Shown one piece after another: positions 7,821 to 13,324 of a stretch of DNA of 23,788 bases. The stretch lies in the IMG/VR virus record IMGVR_UViG_3300043431_000292, positions 1 to 23,788 of that record. One strand, written 5' to 3'. Position 1 is the first letter of the stretch. Each line of letters begins with the position of its first letter. Origin of the DNA: a virus. The position numbers and the translations under genes are program-made. The notes beneath the pieces are model-generated. The model made no database searches and was not told the DNA's origin. It worked only from the letters and a program-made list of their open reading frames with translations.

Positions 7821-8129
7821 TCACCCCACAACCTTGGATGCCATAATTTCAGCCTCCAACTTAATCTCAAGCTCATTCATGTTCTCGCGCATATCTGGTG
7901 TGATTAGGTATAACTTTCCTGTGCTTGATACCTGCGGAACACCTGCTCTCAATGCTGCAACCGTATTGATATACACAGCGGTTTCACGCTTTAGCTCTAG
8001 GTGCGAAATACTATCTCTAACCTCTAAATATTCCTCGCGAGCAATGCTTTCTTTATACGACCATTCATTTTCAGCCTCTCGCTCATAGTCAACGCCTTGT
8101 GGTTCTTCGAAATCGTCACGCTCTATCAT
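7821..8129 (-). CDS. Acidic hypothetical protein, 102 aa, first gene of leftward operon
   Basis: The N-terminal third is strongly acidic (MIERDDFEEPQGVDYEREAE). A helical middle and a short hydrophobic-beta patch (GKLYLITPDM) follow. GGGAG precedes the ATG at 8129. As the first gene after the divergent control region it is expressed with the recombination functions. Acidic first-gene proteins in lambda-like left operons are often host inhibitors or DNA mimics; that is only a possibility here. Confidence 0.6.
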   Translation of the reverse strand: MIERDDFEEPQGVDYEREAENEWSYKESIAREEYLEVRDSISHLELKRETAVYINTVAALRAGVPQVSSTGKLYLITPDMRENMNELEIKLEAEIMASKVVG

Positions 8130-8155
8130 TTTCTTAACTCCCGCTTGTTATTGAG

Positions 8156-8184
8156 ATTACAATGTAAAGCATCTAGATTTACAA
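8156..8184 (-). promoter_or_regulatory. Candidate leftward promoter of the recombination operon
   Basis: On the minus strand TTGTAA (8184-8179) and TGTAAT (8161-8156) are separated by 17 bp, upstream of the ATG at 8129. The -35 hexamer overlaps one arm of the TGTAAA/TTTACA dyad, so a protein bound there would repress it. Confidence 0.5.
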
Positions 8185-8239
8185 ATCAAGCATTTCTGTA
8201 AATATATTTTATTGGCAGTATAAATAATCGCGCTTTACA
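8163..8239. promoter_or_regulatory. Operator-like cluster of TGTAAA/TTTACA half sites between divergent genes
   Basis: TGTAAA occurs at 8163-8168 and 8197-8202, and its inverse TTTACA at 8178-8183 and 8234-8239. The first pair makes a dyad with a 9-bp spacer. A perfect ATCTAGAT palindrome sits in that spacer region (8171-8178). The last TTTACA is also the -35 of the rightward promoter. Such paired half sites around divergent promoters are the arrangement of phage Cro/repressor operators. The adjacent HTH gene is the obvious candidate binder; no binding data. Confidence 0.5.
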
Positions 8240-8260
8240 TATTGAGCTGGTTGGTATAAT
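8234..8260 (+). promoter_or_regulatory. Rightward early promoter with extended -10
   Basis: TTTACA at 8234-8239 and a perfect extended -10 (TGG then TATAAT, 8252-8260). The spacer to TATAAT is only 15 bp, so the extended -10 probably does most of the work. It lies 27 bases ahead of the HTH gene. The A-rich stretch before it (AAATAATC) is shared with other promoters in the window. Confidence 0.7.
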
Positions 8261-8287
8261 ATCTAATCTCATACATAGGAGGCTCAA

Positions 8288-8509
8288 ATGGCTAAAACTT
8301 TAAATAAAATTGAAATGCTTCATTTAATCCGCAAAGAGATCAAAAGAGAGTTCGGAACATATAGCTTTGCTGCCCCATTTTTTGATGTGACGCCACAGCG
8401 AATGGGGCAGATTCTTGGGGGCAAAGAACCCGATATATCGCCTAAATTATTAAAATTTGTAGGGTACGAAAAGCTTCAGCCTAGATATGCAAAGGAGATA
8501 AAAGTATGA
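8288..8509 (+). CDS. Cro-like helix-turn-helix regulator, 73 aa
   Basis: A perfect AGGAGG precedes the ATG. The middle (SFAAPFFDVTPQRMGQILGG) has the spacing of a helix-turn-helix: a small residue pair, VTPQRMGQI as the recognition region, then GKEPDISPKLLKFVGYEKL. That tail is typical of short phage HTH proteins that end in a K.LK..GYE segment. First gene of the rightward block and next to divergent promoters with inverted half sites, so a Cro or early switch role is likely. It ends overlapping the next start by 4 bases. Confidence 0.7.
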   Translation: MAKTLNKIEMLHLIRKEIKREFGTYSFAAPFFDVTPQRMGQILGGKEPDISPKLLKFVGYEKLQPRYAKEIKV

Positions 8510-8694
8510 ATTGGTTAGACATTGTAAATCAAGGCGAAATAAGAATAGCCAATTGGCCGAAATTGGTGGTTGCTTATTCAAGAAATCACTCTGTTTGCAT
8601 TAAAGTTGATGAGTGCAAATCTATTGTTGATGCAATGGAACTTGCTGTAACCGAATGCTATGAGTTTGTGAGGGGTCAAAATGCTGCTAATTAA
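8506..8694 (+). CDS. Hypothetical early protein, 62 aa
   Basis: A small mixed alpha/beta protein (WPKLVVAYSRNHSVCIKVDE, then CKSIVDAMELAVTECYEFV). The start overlaps the HTH gene stop as ATGA, and the end overlaps the next gene by 14 bases. No family recognised; it reads like coding sequence and its coupling supports it. Confidence 0.6.
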   Translation: MNWLDIVNQGEIRIANWPKLVVAYSRNHSVCIKVDECKSIVDAMELAVTECYEFVRGQNAAN

Positions 8695-8914
8695 CTTACT
8701 AAACGAGCGCACAGAGTTCGACTGGTCACGCGAGAAAGATACTGGCACCGGATTCTTAACGGCGAATAACGGATTTTACAGCTTTTTTATTGATGAAGAT
8801 CGAGAATCAAATACGTTTTACTTGTCGGTTACAGCGCCAAATTACGATAATTCTTTGATGTTTGGCTCAGTAGATGAGCTGGTCGATCATCTAAATAGCA
8901 AGTATCAGATTTGA
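8681..8914 (+). CDS. Hypothetical early protein, 77 aa
   Basis: GAGGGG lies just upstream of the ATG. The protein is acidic, with alternating beta text (GFYSFFIDEDRESNTFYLSV) and a short C-terminal helix (SVDELVDHLNSKY). It is the last ordinary gene before the cassette array; the array's left-end motif begins 7 bases after its stop. No family recognised. Confidence 0.6.
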   Translation: MLLINLLNERTEFDWSREKDTGTGFLTANNGFYSFFIDEDRESNTFYLSVTAPNYDNSLMFGSVDELVDHLNSKYQI

Positions 8915-8920
8915 TGGCTG

Positions 8921-8937
8921 CAACTTTTTGTTATGTG
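8921..8937 (+). promoter_or_regulatory. Shared left-end motif of array 1, attI-like or half attC recombination site
   Basis: CAACTTTTTGTTATGTG ends in a G/TT core (G8930, TT 8931-8932) like the right-hand box of the attC sites in this window. The motif is nearly identical to the one at the start of array 2 (19440-19456), including the next bases (AGGTGA, CGAA). No matching left half of an attC was found upstream, so it is either an attI-like acceptor or the surviving half of an older site. Confidence 0.5.
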
Positions 8938-8948
8938 GAGGTGACGAA

Positions 8949-9128
8949 GTGAAAAAGATAGCGAGTGATTTATACCCGAAGCAACGCACTGGCAAAGAGT
9001 GCAAGAAAACTGAATGCGAGCGTTACGAAGCGTACAAGGCGTGGCAGTGTGGCACAGGCAGCTTGAATTTTTGTATGAGCTGCAAGAATGCGCATGTTTC
9101 GCAGTTTAAGAAAAAGCAAAACACATAA
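8949..9128 (+). CDS. Cassette-borne small zinc-ribbon-like protein, 59 aa
   Basis: GTG 8949 is chosen because a perfect GGAGGTG site lies just upstream; a longer form from 8928 would start inside the recombination motif. Cysteines at about residues 18, 23, 34, 42 and 45 (C-x4-C, later C-x2-C) suggest metal binding. The protein is very basic (ends KKKQNT). Its TAA stop is embedded in the CATAAC box of the attC-like site, a compact cassette arrangement. Function unknown. Confidence 0.65.
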   Translation: MKKIASDLYPKQRTGKECKKTECERYEAYKAWQCGTGSLNFCMSCKNAHVSQFKKKQNT

Positions 9129-9206
9129 CGCTGAGTTAAAGCGCGTCCGTAAATTTTAGTGTAGTAATAAATTCTAATTCCGTCGCTTTGAGCGACTTGT
9201 TAAGTG
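9124..9206 (+). other. attC-like recombination site A
   Basis: Outer boxes CATAAC (9124-9129) and GTTAAGT (9199-9205). The inner arms GTTAAAGCG (about 9134-9142) and CGCTTTGAGC (about 9184-9193) are inverted repeats apart from one extra base and a mismatch. The centre is about 40 bp of AT-rich sequence. This is the R''-L''-L'-R' order of integron attC sites, here 83 bp long. It follows the stop of one ORF and precedes the next. Confidence 0.7.
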
Positions 9207-9217
9207 AGGTAATCAGC

Positions 9218-9361
9218 GTGGGGACTGGATTTAAAATTGACGTGGCACTTAGTATTGTTTGTGTTCTGTTCTTGCAGCTTTGGCCTACCCAAGCCGTTCA
9301 AATTGCGGTGAACGAGCAAATGAAAGGCGGCTATGTGGCAGGGTGGGCGAAATACACTTAA
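9218..9361 (+). CDS. Small signal-anchor-like cassette protein, 47 aa
   Basis: GTG start with GAGGT 7 bases upstream, located 12 bases after the attC-like site. Hydrophobic segment at about residues 8-27 (DVALSIVCVLFLQLWPTQAV), then a short tail ending GGYVAGWAKYT. Probably membrane-anchored. The stop TAA lies in CACTTAAC, which resembles the first box of the attC sites, but no second half follows. No family recognised. Confidence 0.5.
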   Translation: MGTGFKIDVALSIVCVLFLQLWPTQAVQIAVNEQMKGGYVAGWAKYT

Positions 9362-9371
9362 CAGGTAATCA

Positions 9372-9385
9372 ACGGCCTAGGCCGT
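9372..9385. repeat. Perfect 14-bp palindrome ACGGCCTAGGCCGT
   Basis: The palindrome lies in the 72-bp gap before the nin-like block. It could be a protein-binding site. It is not followed by a T-run. A weak promoter-like pair (TTGAGC 9396, 17 bp, TAATAG 9419) lies between it and the next gene. Confidence 0.6.
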
Positions 9386-9433
9386 ATATTTCCAATTGAG
9401 CTAACACAAAGTAAATTCTAATAGGTTTTAACT

Positions 9434-9928
9434 ATGGCAGAGTATTACCTAGATTCATTGATTCAGGTGGCCACAAAACATGCTGAGTCACTAAAAGAGG
9501 CTATCGCTATAGTTGAGTCTGGGAAAGCTGCATACATTTATGTTGGTGAAGCTGATGTAGATAGAGAGCCTAAGCGAAGTAATCCACAAAACAATTTATC
9601 TTTTTTAATTTACACTCGGATAGCTAAAACCTTGTACGGTGGAAATGTTGTACATGCTAGATGTGAGTGTAAATTAAGGTTGGGAGTGTTTATTCTTCGT
9701 CGTGATGACCTGCGATTTAGAGAGATTTACGACAAGCGCGTAAGGCCATTTGATTATGCGGCCAAGCTAGAAATAATGGAGTATTTCCCTGTGACTAGCA
9801 TCATGAATAAAAAGCAAAAAACAGAATACCTGAAAGCCGTGATAAATGATTATTCGCTGAAAGGCGTGTTTTTAGCTGATTTAGACGGTATCGAACCATA
9901 TTTAAACTATCCAGAGAATCAACAATGA
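9434..9928 (+). CDS. NinB/Orf-like recombination-associated protein, 164 aa (tentative)
   Basis: The segment KRSNPQNNLSFLIYTRIAKT recalls the R-S-x-x-Q-N-x-L-x-W motif of NinB/Orf-type nin-region proteins. ECKLRLGVFILRRDDLRFRE and PVTSIMNKKQKTEYLKAVIN look like conserved parts of a phage family of this size. It is coupled (ATGA) to a small Cys-rich gene and then NinG, matching a nin-like recombination cluster. Lambda Orf helps load the annealing protein on single-stranded DNA; whether this protein does the same is inference. Confidence 0.5.
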   Translation: MAEYYLDSLIQVATKHAESLKEAIAIVESGKAAYIYVGEADVDREPKRSNPQNNLSFLIYTRIAKTLYGGNVVHARCECKLRLGVFILRRDDLRFREIYDKRVRPFDYAAKLEIMEYFPVTSIMNKKQKTEYLKAVINDYSLKGVFLADLDGIEPYLNYPENQQ

Positions 9929-10119
9929 CCTGCACAATCTGCAAAATAAGACCAGCAACCAAAGGCTGCTTAACATGCTCATTTAAATGCGCCTGTGATG
10001 CAGCAAACAAAGATAATCCACCGCAATCACTATCGGCAAAAGAGTTTGACGACTGGTCAATAATAAAAGCCAGATTCGACGAAAGCGTTAAAGAGCGCCT
10101 TGTAACGAGATATAAATGA
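9925..10119 (+). CDS. Small Cys-rich zinc-finger-like protein, 64 aa
   Basis: The N-terminal half has seven cysteines in close spacing (CTIC, then GCLTC, then CACD), consistent with metal binding. The C-terminal half is a charged helix. ATGA overlaps on both sides tie it to the upstream NinB-like gene and to NinG. Comparable tiny Cys-rich proteins occur in nin regions of lambdoid phages; no specific family recognised. Confidence 0.6.
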   Translation: MTCTICKIRPATKGCLTCSFKCACDAANKDNPPQSLSAKEFDDWSIIKARFDESVKERLVTRYK

Positions 10120-10670
10120 TGATTAAAGCGTTAAGGCAAAAGAAGTGCAGGATATGCGGTGAGATGTATAACCCTATTAGCAGCTTATCAAAAGTTTGTT
10201 CAATGTCCTGTGCGCTTGATGATGTAGAAAAGTCAAAAGAAAAGAAATTTCGCGAAGAAACAGTTAAGAAAAAACGCGACTTTTTGGCCAAAGATACGCC
10301 ATTTCAGAAGGCCAAGGCTCAAAAATCTTTTAATGAATACATACGCCTACGCGACCACGACAAAGGCTGCATAAGCTGCGATAAGCCGAACGACTGGCAC
10401 GGCAAGTGGAATGCAGGACATTTTAAAACAGTTGGAGCAAGGCCGGATTTACGATTTAATGAAGATAATTGTCATAAGCAATGTGAGCGGTGCAATTCAT
10501 TTTTAAGCGGAAATGTCGCTGTTTACAGGATTATGCTAGTAGCTAAAATTGGCGAATATCGCGTTAGCGCATTAGACGTGGTATCTACAAAAAAATACAG
10601 ATGCGAGGACTATATCGCGATAAATGAACAGTACCAAAAAAAGATCAAAGAGCTTAAAAATAAAGTATAA
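10116..10670 (+). CDS. ninG: NinG/Rap recombination protein
   Basis: An N-terminal zinc site is visible (C11-x2-C14, C28-x3-C32 in KKCRICG and SKVCSMSC). A charged linker follows, then the conserved core with FNEYIRLRDHDKGCISC, WNAGHFKTVGARPDLRFNED, HKQCERCNSFLSGN and YR. This is the NinG signature. In lambda, NinG (Rap) is a structure-specific nuclease acting on recombination intermediates such as D-loops and Holliday junctions. Length 184 aa is typical. Last gene of the nin-like block, followed by a gene-free stretch with a terminator. Confidence 0.92.
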   Translation: MMIKALRQKKCRICGEMYNPISSLSKVCSMSCALDDVEKSKEKKFREETVKKKRDFLAKDTPFQKAKAQKSFNEYIRLRDHDKGCISCDKPNDWHGKWNAGHFKTVGARPDLRFNEDNCHKQCERCNSFLSGNVAVYRIMLVAKIGEYRVSALDVVSTKKYRCEDYIAINEQYQKKIKELKNKV

Positions 10671-10689
10671 TTCATAGGCGCAAGAGCAG

Positions 10690-10722
10690 CTTTGAATAGA
10701 TTCCTGTATTGTCTATTCAAAG
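10690..10722 (+). other. 11-bp perfect stem-loop after NinG
   Basis: Arms CTTTGAATAGA and TCTATTCAAAG enclose an 11-base loop, 20 bases after the NinG stop. No T-run follows, so it is not a classical terminator. It could protect the mRNA 3' end or be part of a small RNA. Confidence 0.6.
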
Positions 10723-10824
10723 ATCAGGCGGCATATAGCAGGCAATGTATGTGATGGTGGCAACGTAATGTTGATTCAAGACCCATATTTATATAGCTAA
10801 TTGAAGGCTACGGCCATCCAAAAT

Positions 10825-10860
10825 AAAAGCCCATAGAGAACTAAATCTTTATGGGCTTTT
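10825..10860 (+). terminator. Strong rho-independent terminator
   Basis: A perfect 11-bp stem (AAAAGCCCATA with TATGGGCTTTT) around a 14-base loop, ending in a T-run. The matching A-run on the other side means it may also work on the minus strand. It closes the rightward transcript through the nin-like block. Confidence 0.85.
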
Positions 10861-10905
10861 TACTTCTTGGCTGGTAGAGGCTTTGAAGGGTAGCTTGTAG
10901 TAAAC

Positions 10906-10964
10906 AAGGCTGTGCAACCAGCCTTGAAACATTAAGGTTATGCGGCGCTTCAACACCGCATAAC
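10906..10964. other. Two adjacent hairpins
   Basis: AAGGCTG/CAGCCTT with a 6-base loop (10906-10925), and GTTATGCGG/CCGCATAAC with a 10-base loop (10937-10964). Neither has a following T-run. The second carries GTTATG and CATAAC, the same boxes as the attC sites but in reversed order, so it is not itself an attC. Confidence 0.55.
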
Positions 10965-11131
10965 ACAAACTTGGAGCGGGTAAATCTTGAGCGATTTCAC
11001 ATATTGAATTATGATCTATACCATAGCTAAAAATATAAATCATGCGCAATTATAAAGCCATATCCTTTTTATGTAAACATATATTTTTCTGAAAAACAAA
11101 ATAAATAATCTAAAATAATAAAGATAATCGC

Positions 11132-11160
11132 TTTACATTCTAAATCTCTTTCGCTACAAT
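11132..11160 (+). promoter_or_regulatory. Rightward promoter TTTACA-17-TACAAT
   Basis: TTTACA at 11132-11137, a 17-bp spacer and TACAAT at 11155-11160, preceded by A-rich AAATAAATAATC-type sequence. It lies 30 bases ahead of the cupin-like gene. The upstream block (TGTAAA...TATATTTT...ATAATCGC) resembles that before the HTH gene, so the two may share a regulator. Confidence 0.75.
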
Positions 11161-11189
11161 AACCACACACAAACACGAAAGAGGTTTAT

Positions 11190-11660
11190 ATGAACCACGA
11201 ACAACTAATGCTAATCACGGCAACAATGCCGATGAAAACAATCGAGGTAGGCGGCTTGCCATACTTGGAGCGTTACTACATTGGCACACTGCCAAACGGT
11301 ACTCAGGAATGGCTACACCGCTTTCTACGTGCTGACAGTGAGCCTCATCTACACTCTCACCCATGGGATGCTGATTCGACAATTCTTTGCGGTGATTATT
11401 TGGAGGAGGTTCAGCGCAGCAATGGGCATAAATTCAGTATTCTGCATGGTGCCGGAATGCAGAACATAATCACGACTGACAAGCTGCATAGAATCGTAGA
11501 CGTAGAGCCTAACACATGGACGCACATGCGAGTGTACGCAGGCCGTGAGCCAGTTTGGTACTTTATTGACGATGCTACCGACACCGATGTCGGTACCAAA
11601 ACAGAAATGAAAACATCACCTATCGACTGGTGGAAATATTGCAAGCCTAGAGGGTATTGA
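11190..11660 (+). CDS. Cupin-like phage protein, 156 aa
   Basis: AAAGAGG precedes the ATG. The protein has a cupin-like metal-site pattern: HLHSHPW at about residues 54-60, followed by a short beta stretch (STILCGDYLEEV) and later HRIVDVEPNTWTHMRV. The His-rich H-x-H-x-H set plus a later His fits the double-stranded beta-helix fold. The N-terminal text (LPYLERYYIGTL) is typical of small phage and bacterial proteins of this type. The substrate is unknown. It heads the replication operon under its own promoter. Confidence 0.6.
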   Translation: MNHEQLMLITATMPMKTIEVGGLPYLERYYIGTLPNGTQEWLHRFLRADSEPHLHSHPWDADSTILCGDYLEEVQRSNGHKFSILHGAGMQNIITTDKLHRIVDVEPNTWTHMRVYAGREPVWYFIDDATDTDVGTKTEMKTSPIDWWKYCKPRGY

Positions 11661-11661
11661 G

Positions 11662-11850
11662 ATGGTCGACCGAACTCTGTGCGCTAATTCTGAATGCCAG
11701 AAGTTTACGGAGTGTTACCGCTCTCAAGCTAAGCCTAATAATGAGCAATACTATTTTAATGGCGGATTAATTATTGACGAAAATGGCTGTGAATATCACG
11801 TTCCTTTTGTTCGTAATGACTTGCAAAACTCCACCAATGTATTAAAATGA
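11662..11850 (+). CDS. Small Cys-containing hypothetical protein, 62 aa
   Basis: It starts one base after the cupin-like stop. The N-terminus (DRTLCANSECQKFTECYR) has three cysteines that could bind metal. The rest is polar with some beta character (EYHVPFVRN). The TGA stop forms the first bases of the outer stem of the structured element that follows. No family recognised. Confidence 0.6.
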   Translation: MVDRTLCANSECQKFTECYRSQAKPNNEQYYFNGGLIIDENGCEYHVPFVRNDLQNSTNVLK

Positions 11851-11918
11851 TTGTGCGCACATAGGATTGGGGGTTCTCGGTCGGTGCGAAACCAGTGTGA
11901 GAGCTGGCGATACAATCA
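11848..11918 (+). ncRNA. Structured leader RNA candidate upstream of the helicase
   Basis: Nested pairing is visible. The outer stem is TGATTGT (11848-11854) with ACAATCA (11912-11918), the inner stem is GTTCTC (11873-11878) with GAGAGC (11899-11904), and a GGT/ACC hairpin with a GCGA-type loop lies at 11883-11893. It sits between a stop codon and a terminator-like stem that precedes the helicase gene, the place for a riboswitch, attenuator sensor or antitermination (put-like) element. I recognise no known riboswitch class. Confidence 0.4.
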
Positions 11919-11928
11919 CAAATTAAAC

Positions 11929-12011
11929 GGGTCGTTAAGACTGCTTGAAGATTTACAGTGTATTTGTGCGCTGTTTATCACTCTCACCAAGCAGCCTTAA
12001 CGGCCTTTTTT
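11929..12011 (+). terminator. Attenuator-like long stem and T-run before the helicase
   Basis: The arm GGGTCGTTAAGACTGCTTG (11929-11947) pairs with CAAGCAGCCTTAACGGCC (11988-12005), with one mismatch, one bulge and one wobble. Six T follow, and the helicase ATG is only 15 bases later. The loop of ~40 bases contains a promoter. A transcript coming from upstream would form the stem and stop; one starting in the loop would lack the first arm. Confidence 0.65.
11952..11980 (+). promoter_or_regulatory. Promoter in the attenuator loop, TTTACA-17-TTATCA
   Basis: TTTACA at 11952-11957, a 17-bp spacer and TTATCA at 11975-11980. The expected start point, about 7 bases on, falls at the beginning of the second stem arm. 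The -35 matches the other promoters of the window; the -10 is weaker. Confidence 0.5.
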
Positions 12012-12025
12012 ATTGGGTAAATTTT

Positions 12026-13324
12026 ATGATCAAATACAGGGAATACCAATCAGCCGCAATCAGCGCGGCAATCAAGGCAAAAAATGGCGTTTGTGTCCTT
12101 CCTACCGGTTCAGGTAAAAGCGTTATATGTGCCGGTATCGTTGAATCATCTGATGGCGGTGTATTGGTTCTTCAGCCATCTCTTGAAATTCTAGAATCAA
12201 ATATTGCAAAGGCGGAATTGCTAGGCATTGATGCTGAAGTTTACAGCGCGTCAGCCGGTAAGAAAACAGTCGGTAAAGTAACCTATGCAACTATTGGCAG
12301 CATAATCAAAAAGCTTGATTTATTCAGCCATGTTGAGAGCGTCATCATTGATGAGTGTCACCTTGTTAACGCAAAGGGCGGAATGTATGAGCAGCTAATT
12401 AGCACCATGCAGCCTAATCGCCTTATCGGCCTAACCGCAACACCTTACCGCTTATCGTCAAATAGCTTTGGCGCATCAATGAAAATTATTACAAGAACTC
12501 GCCCAAAGCTTTTTGACGATATTTTACACGTAACAAACCCATATGAATTGGTTAACCAGGGATTTTTGATGGAGCCTGAATATATCACCATAGCTCACGA
12601 TGAATCTATGCTGCGACAAAATACAACGGGGGCAGAATTTACCGAGTCATCTCAAATAGCGTTCGCCAAGAAAAACAATATCAAAGCCGAAATTGTCGAT
12701 CTGGTATCACGCACCGAACACAATCACTATTTGGTTTTTATTGACTCGGTTGATGAGTCACAAAAAACCGTAGAGCTTTTGCTTGCCAGCGGCATTCCTT
12801 CCGCAGAAATTAATGCGCTAACCCCGAAAAATGAACGTCGCGAAAAGCTGGAAGGGTTTCGCAATGGATCAATCAAAGTGATGGTTAACGTTGGCACACT
12901 TACAACTGGCTACGACTTCCCTGCGCTTGATTGCATTGTTGATGCAGCCGCAACCATGAGCGCAGCACTGCACTATCAGAAAATTGGCCGAGTAGTTCGC
13001 CCATTTGTCGACAAGTATCCAATGGTTTATTGCATGGCTGGAAATTTCCGCAGGCTAGGTAACCCGCTTAAATACACAATGCTTAAAACTGCCTCTGGCA
13101 AGGGCTATGAAGTCTATTCTGAAAACGGCAGGGTAACTACTAGGATAATGACAGGAAAGCCAGAGCAGGACGAAATAGTGTGCTTTGGAAAGCATTCCGG
13201 AAAGCGCCTTGGTGATATAGATACCGGATATATCGAATGGGCAAGCGAAAACCTGAAAGGCGAAAACAAGAACCTTTTTTACTCTGAATTAATGAGAAGA
13301 AAACTATTCTGCGAGGCGGTGTAA
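12026..13324 (+). CDS. SF2 DEAD-like helicase (RadD/UvsW-like), 432 aa
   Basis: Motifs are in order: Q-motif YREYQ (4-8), Walker A PTGSGKS (26-32), Walker B DECH (109-112), motif III LTATPYR (about 139), then the C-terminal RecA domain with VMVNVGTLTTGYDFPALD (motif V) and QKIGRVVRP (motif VI). It is an ATP-driven DNA helicase or translocase, close in plan to RadD/YejH and phage UvsW-type proteins used in replication restart and branch migration. ATG 12026 is chosen because the frame upstream lies in the attenuator. It leads a five-gene replication cluster. Confidence 0.88.
   Translation: MIKYREYQSAAISAAIKAKNGVCVLPTGSGKSVICAGIVESSDGGVLVLQPSLEILESNIAKAELLGIDAEVYSASAGKKTVGKVTYATIGSIIKKLDLFSHVESVIIDECHLVNAKGGMYEQLISTMQPNRLIGLTATPYRLSSNSFGASMKIITRTRPKLFDDILHVTNPYELVNQGFLMEPEYITIAHDESMLRQNTTGAEFTESSQIAFAKKNNIKAEIVDLVSRTEHNHYLVFIDSVDESQKTVELLLASGIPSAEINALTPKNERREKLEGFRNGSIKVMVNVGTLTTGYDFPALDCIVDAAATMSAALHYQKIGRVVRPFVDKYPMVYCMAGNFRRLGNPLKYTMLKTASGKGYEVYSENGRVTTRIMTGKPEQDEIVCFGKHSGKRLGDIDTGYIEWASENLKGENKNLFYSELMRRKLFCEAV

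Larger units (their letters stand above)
8931..9361 (+). mobile_element. Integron-like cassette array 1 (no integrase seen)
   Basis: Predicted cassette 1 runs from 8931 to 9199 (zinc-ribbon ORF plus attC-like site). A second unit follows from 9200 with a 47-aa ORF. That second unit has no complete attC: only a CACTTAAC box around its stop codon remains. Both ORFs and the site face the same way, as in integron arrays. Assignment as a cassette array rests on attC anatomy and on the similar array at 19450-20628. Confidence 0.6.
10671..11131. other. Gene-free region with several hairpins
   Basis: No convincing ORF lies between NinG and the cupin-like gene. The region holds four strong inverted repeats (10690-10722, 10825-10860, 10906-10925 and 10937-10964) and an A/T-rich stretch with ATGTAAACAT at 11071-11080 ahead of a promoter. 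I found no tRNA-like cloverleaf. It could encode one or two small RNAs or be a regulatory/replication segment; sequence alone does not settle this. Confidence 0.5.

Noticed and set aside
9353-9410. A complete attC after the 47-aa ORF, with the 14-bp palindrome as its tip
   Set aside because: The right-hand side ends in GAGCTAAC rather than a GTT box, and the arms outside the palindrome do not pair. Only the first box resembles the other sites.
10671-10800. A tRNA gene after NinG
   Set aside because: There is a strong hairpin and a TTCAAG-like string but no acceptor stem, D-arm and T-arm in register.
10937-10964. GTTATGCGG/CCGCATAAC hairpin as an attC
   Set aside because: The boxes are in the wrong order (GTTATG first, CATAAC second) for one attC, and no partner halves were found on either side.
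11945-12025. N-terminal extension of the helicase from TTG 11945
   Set aside because: The extension lies in the attenuator stem and loop and lacks similarity to helicase N-termini; ATG 12026 starts just ahead of the Q-motif.
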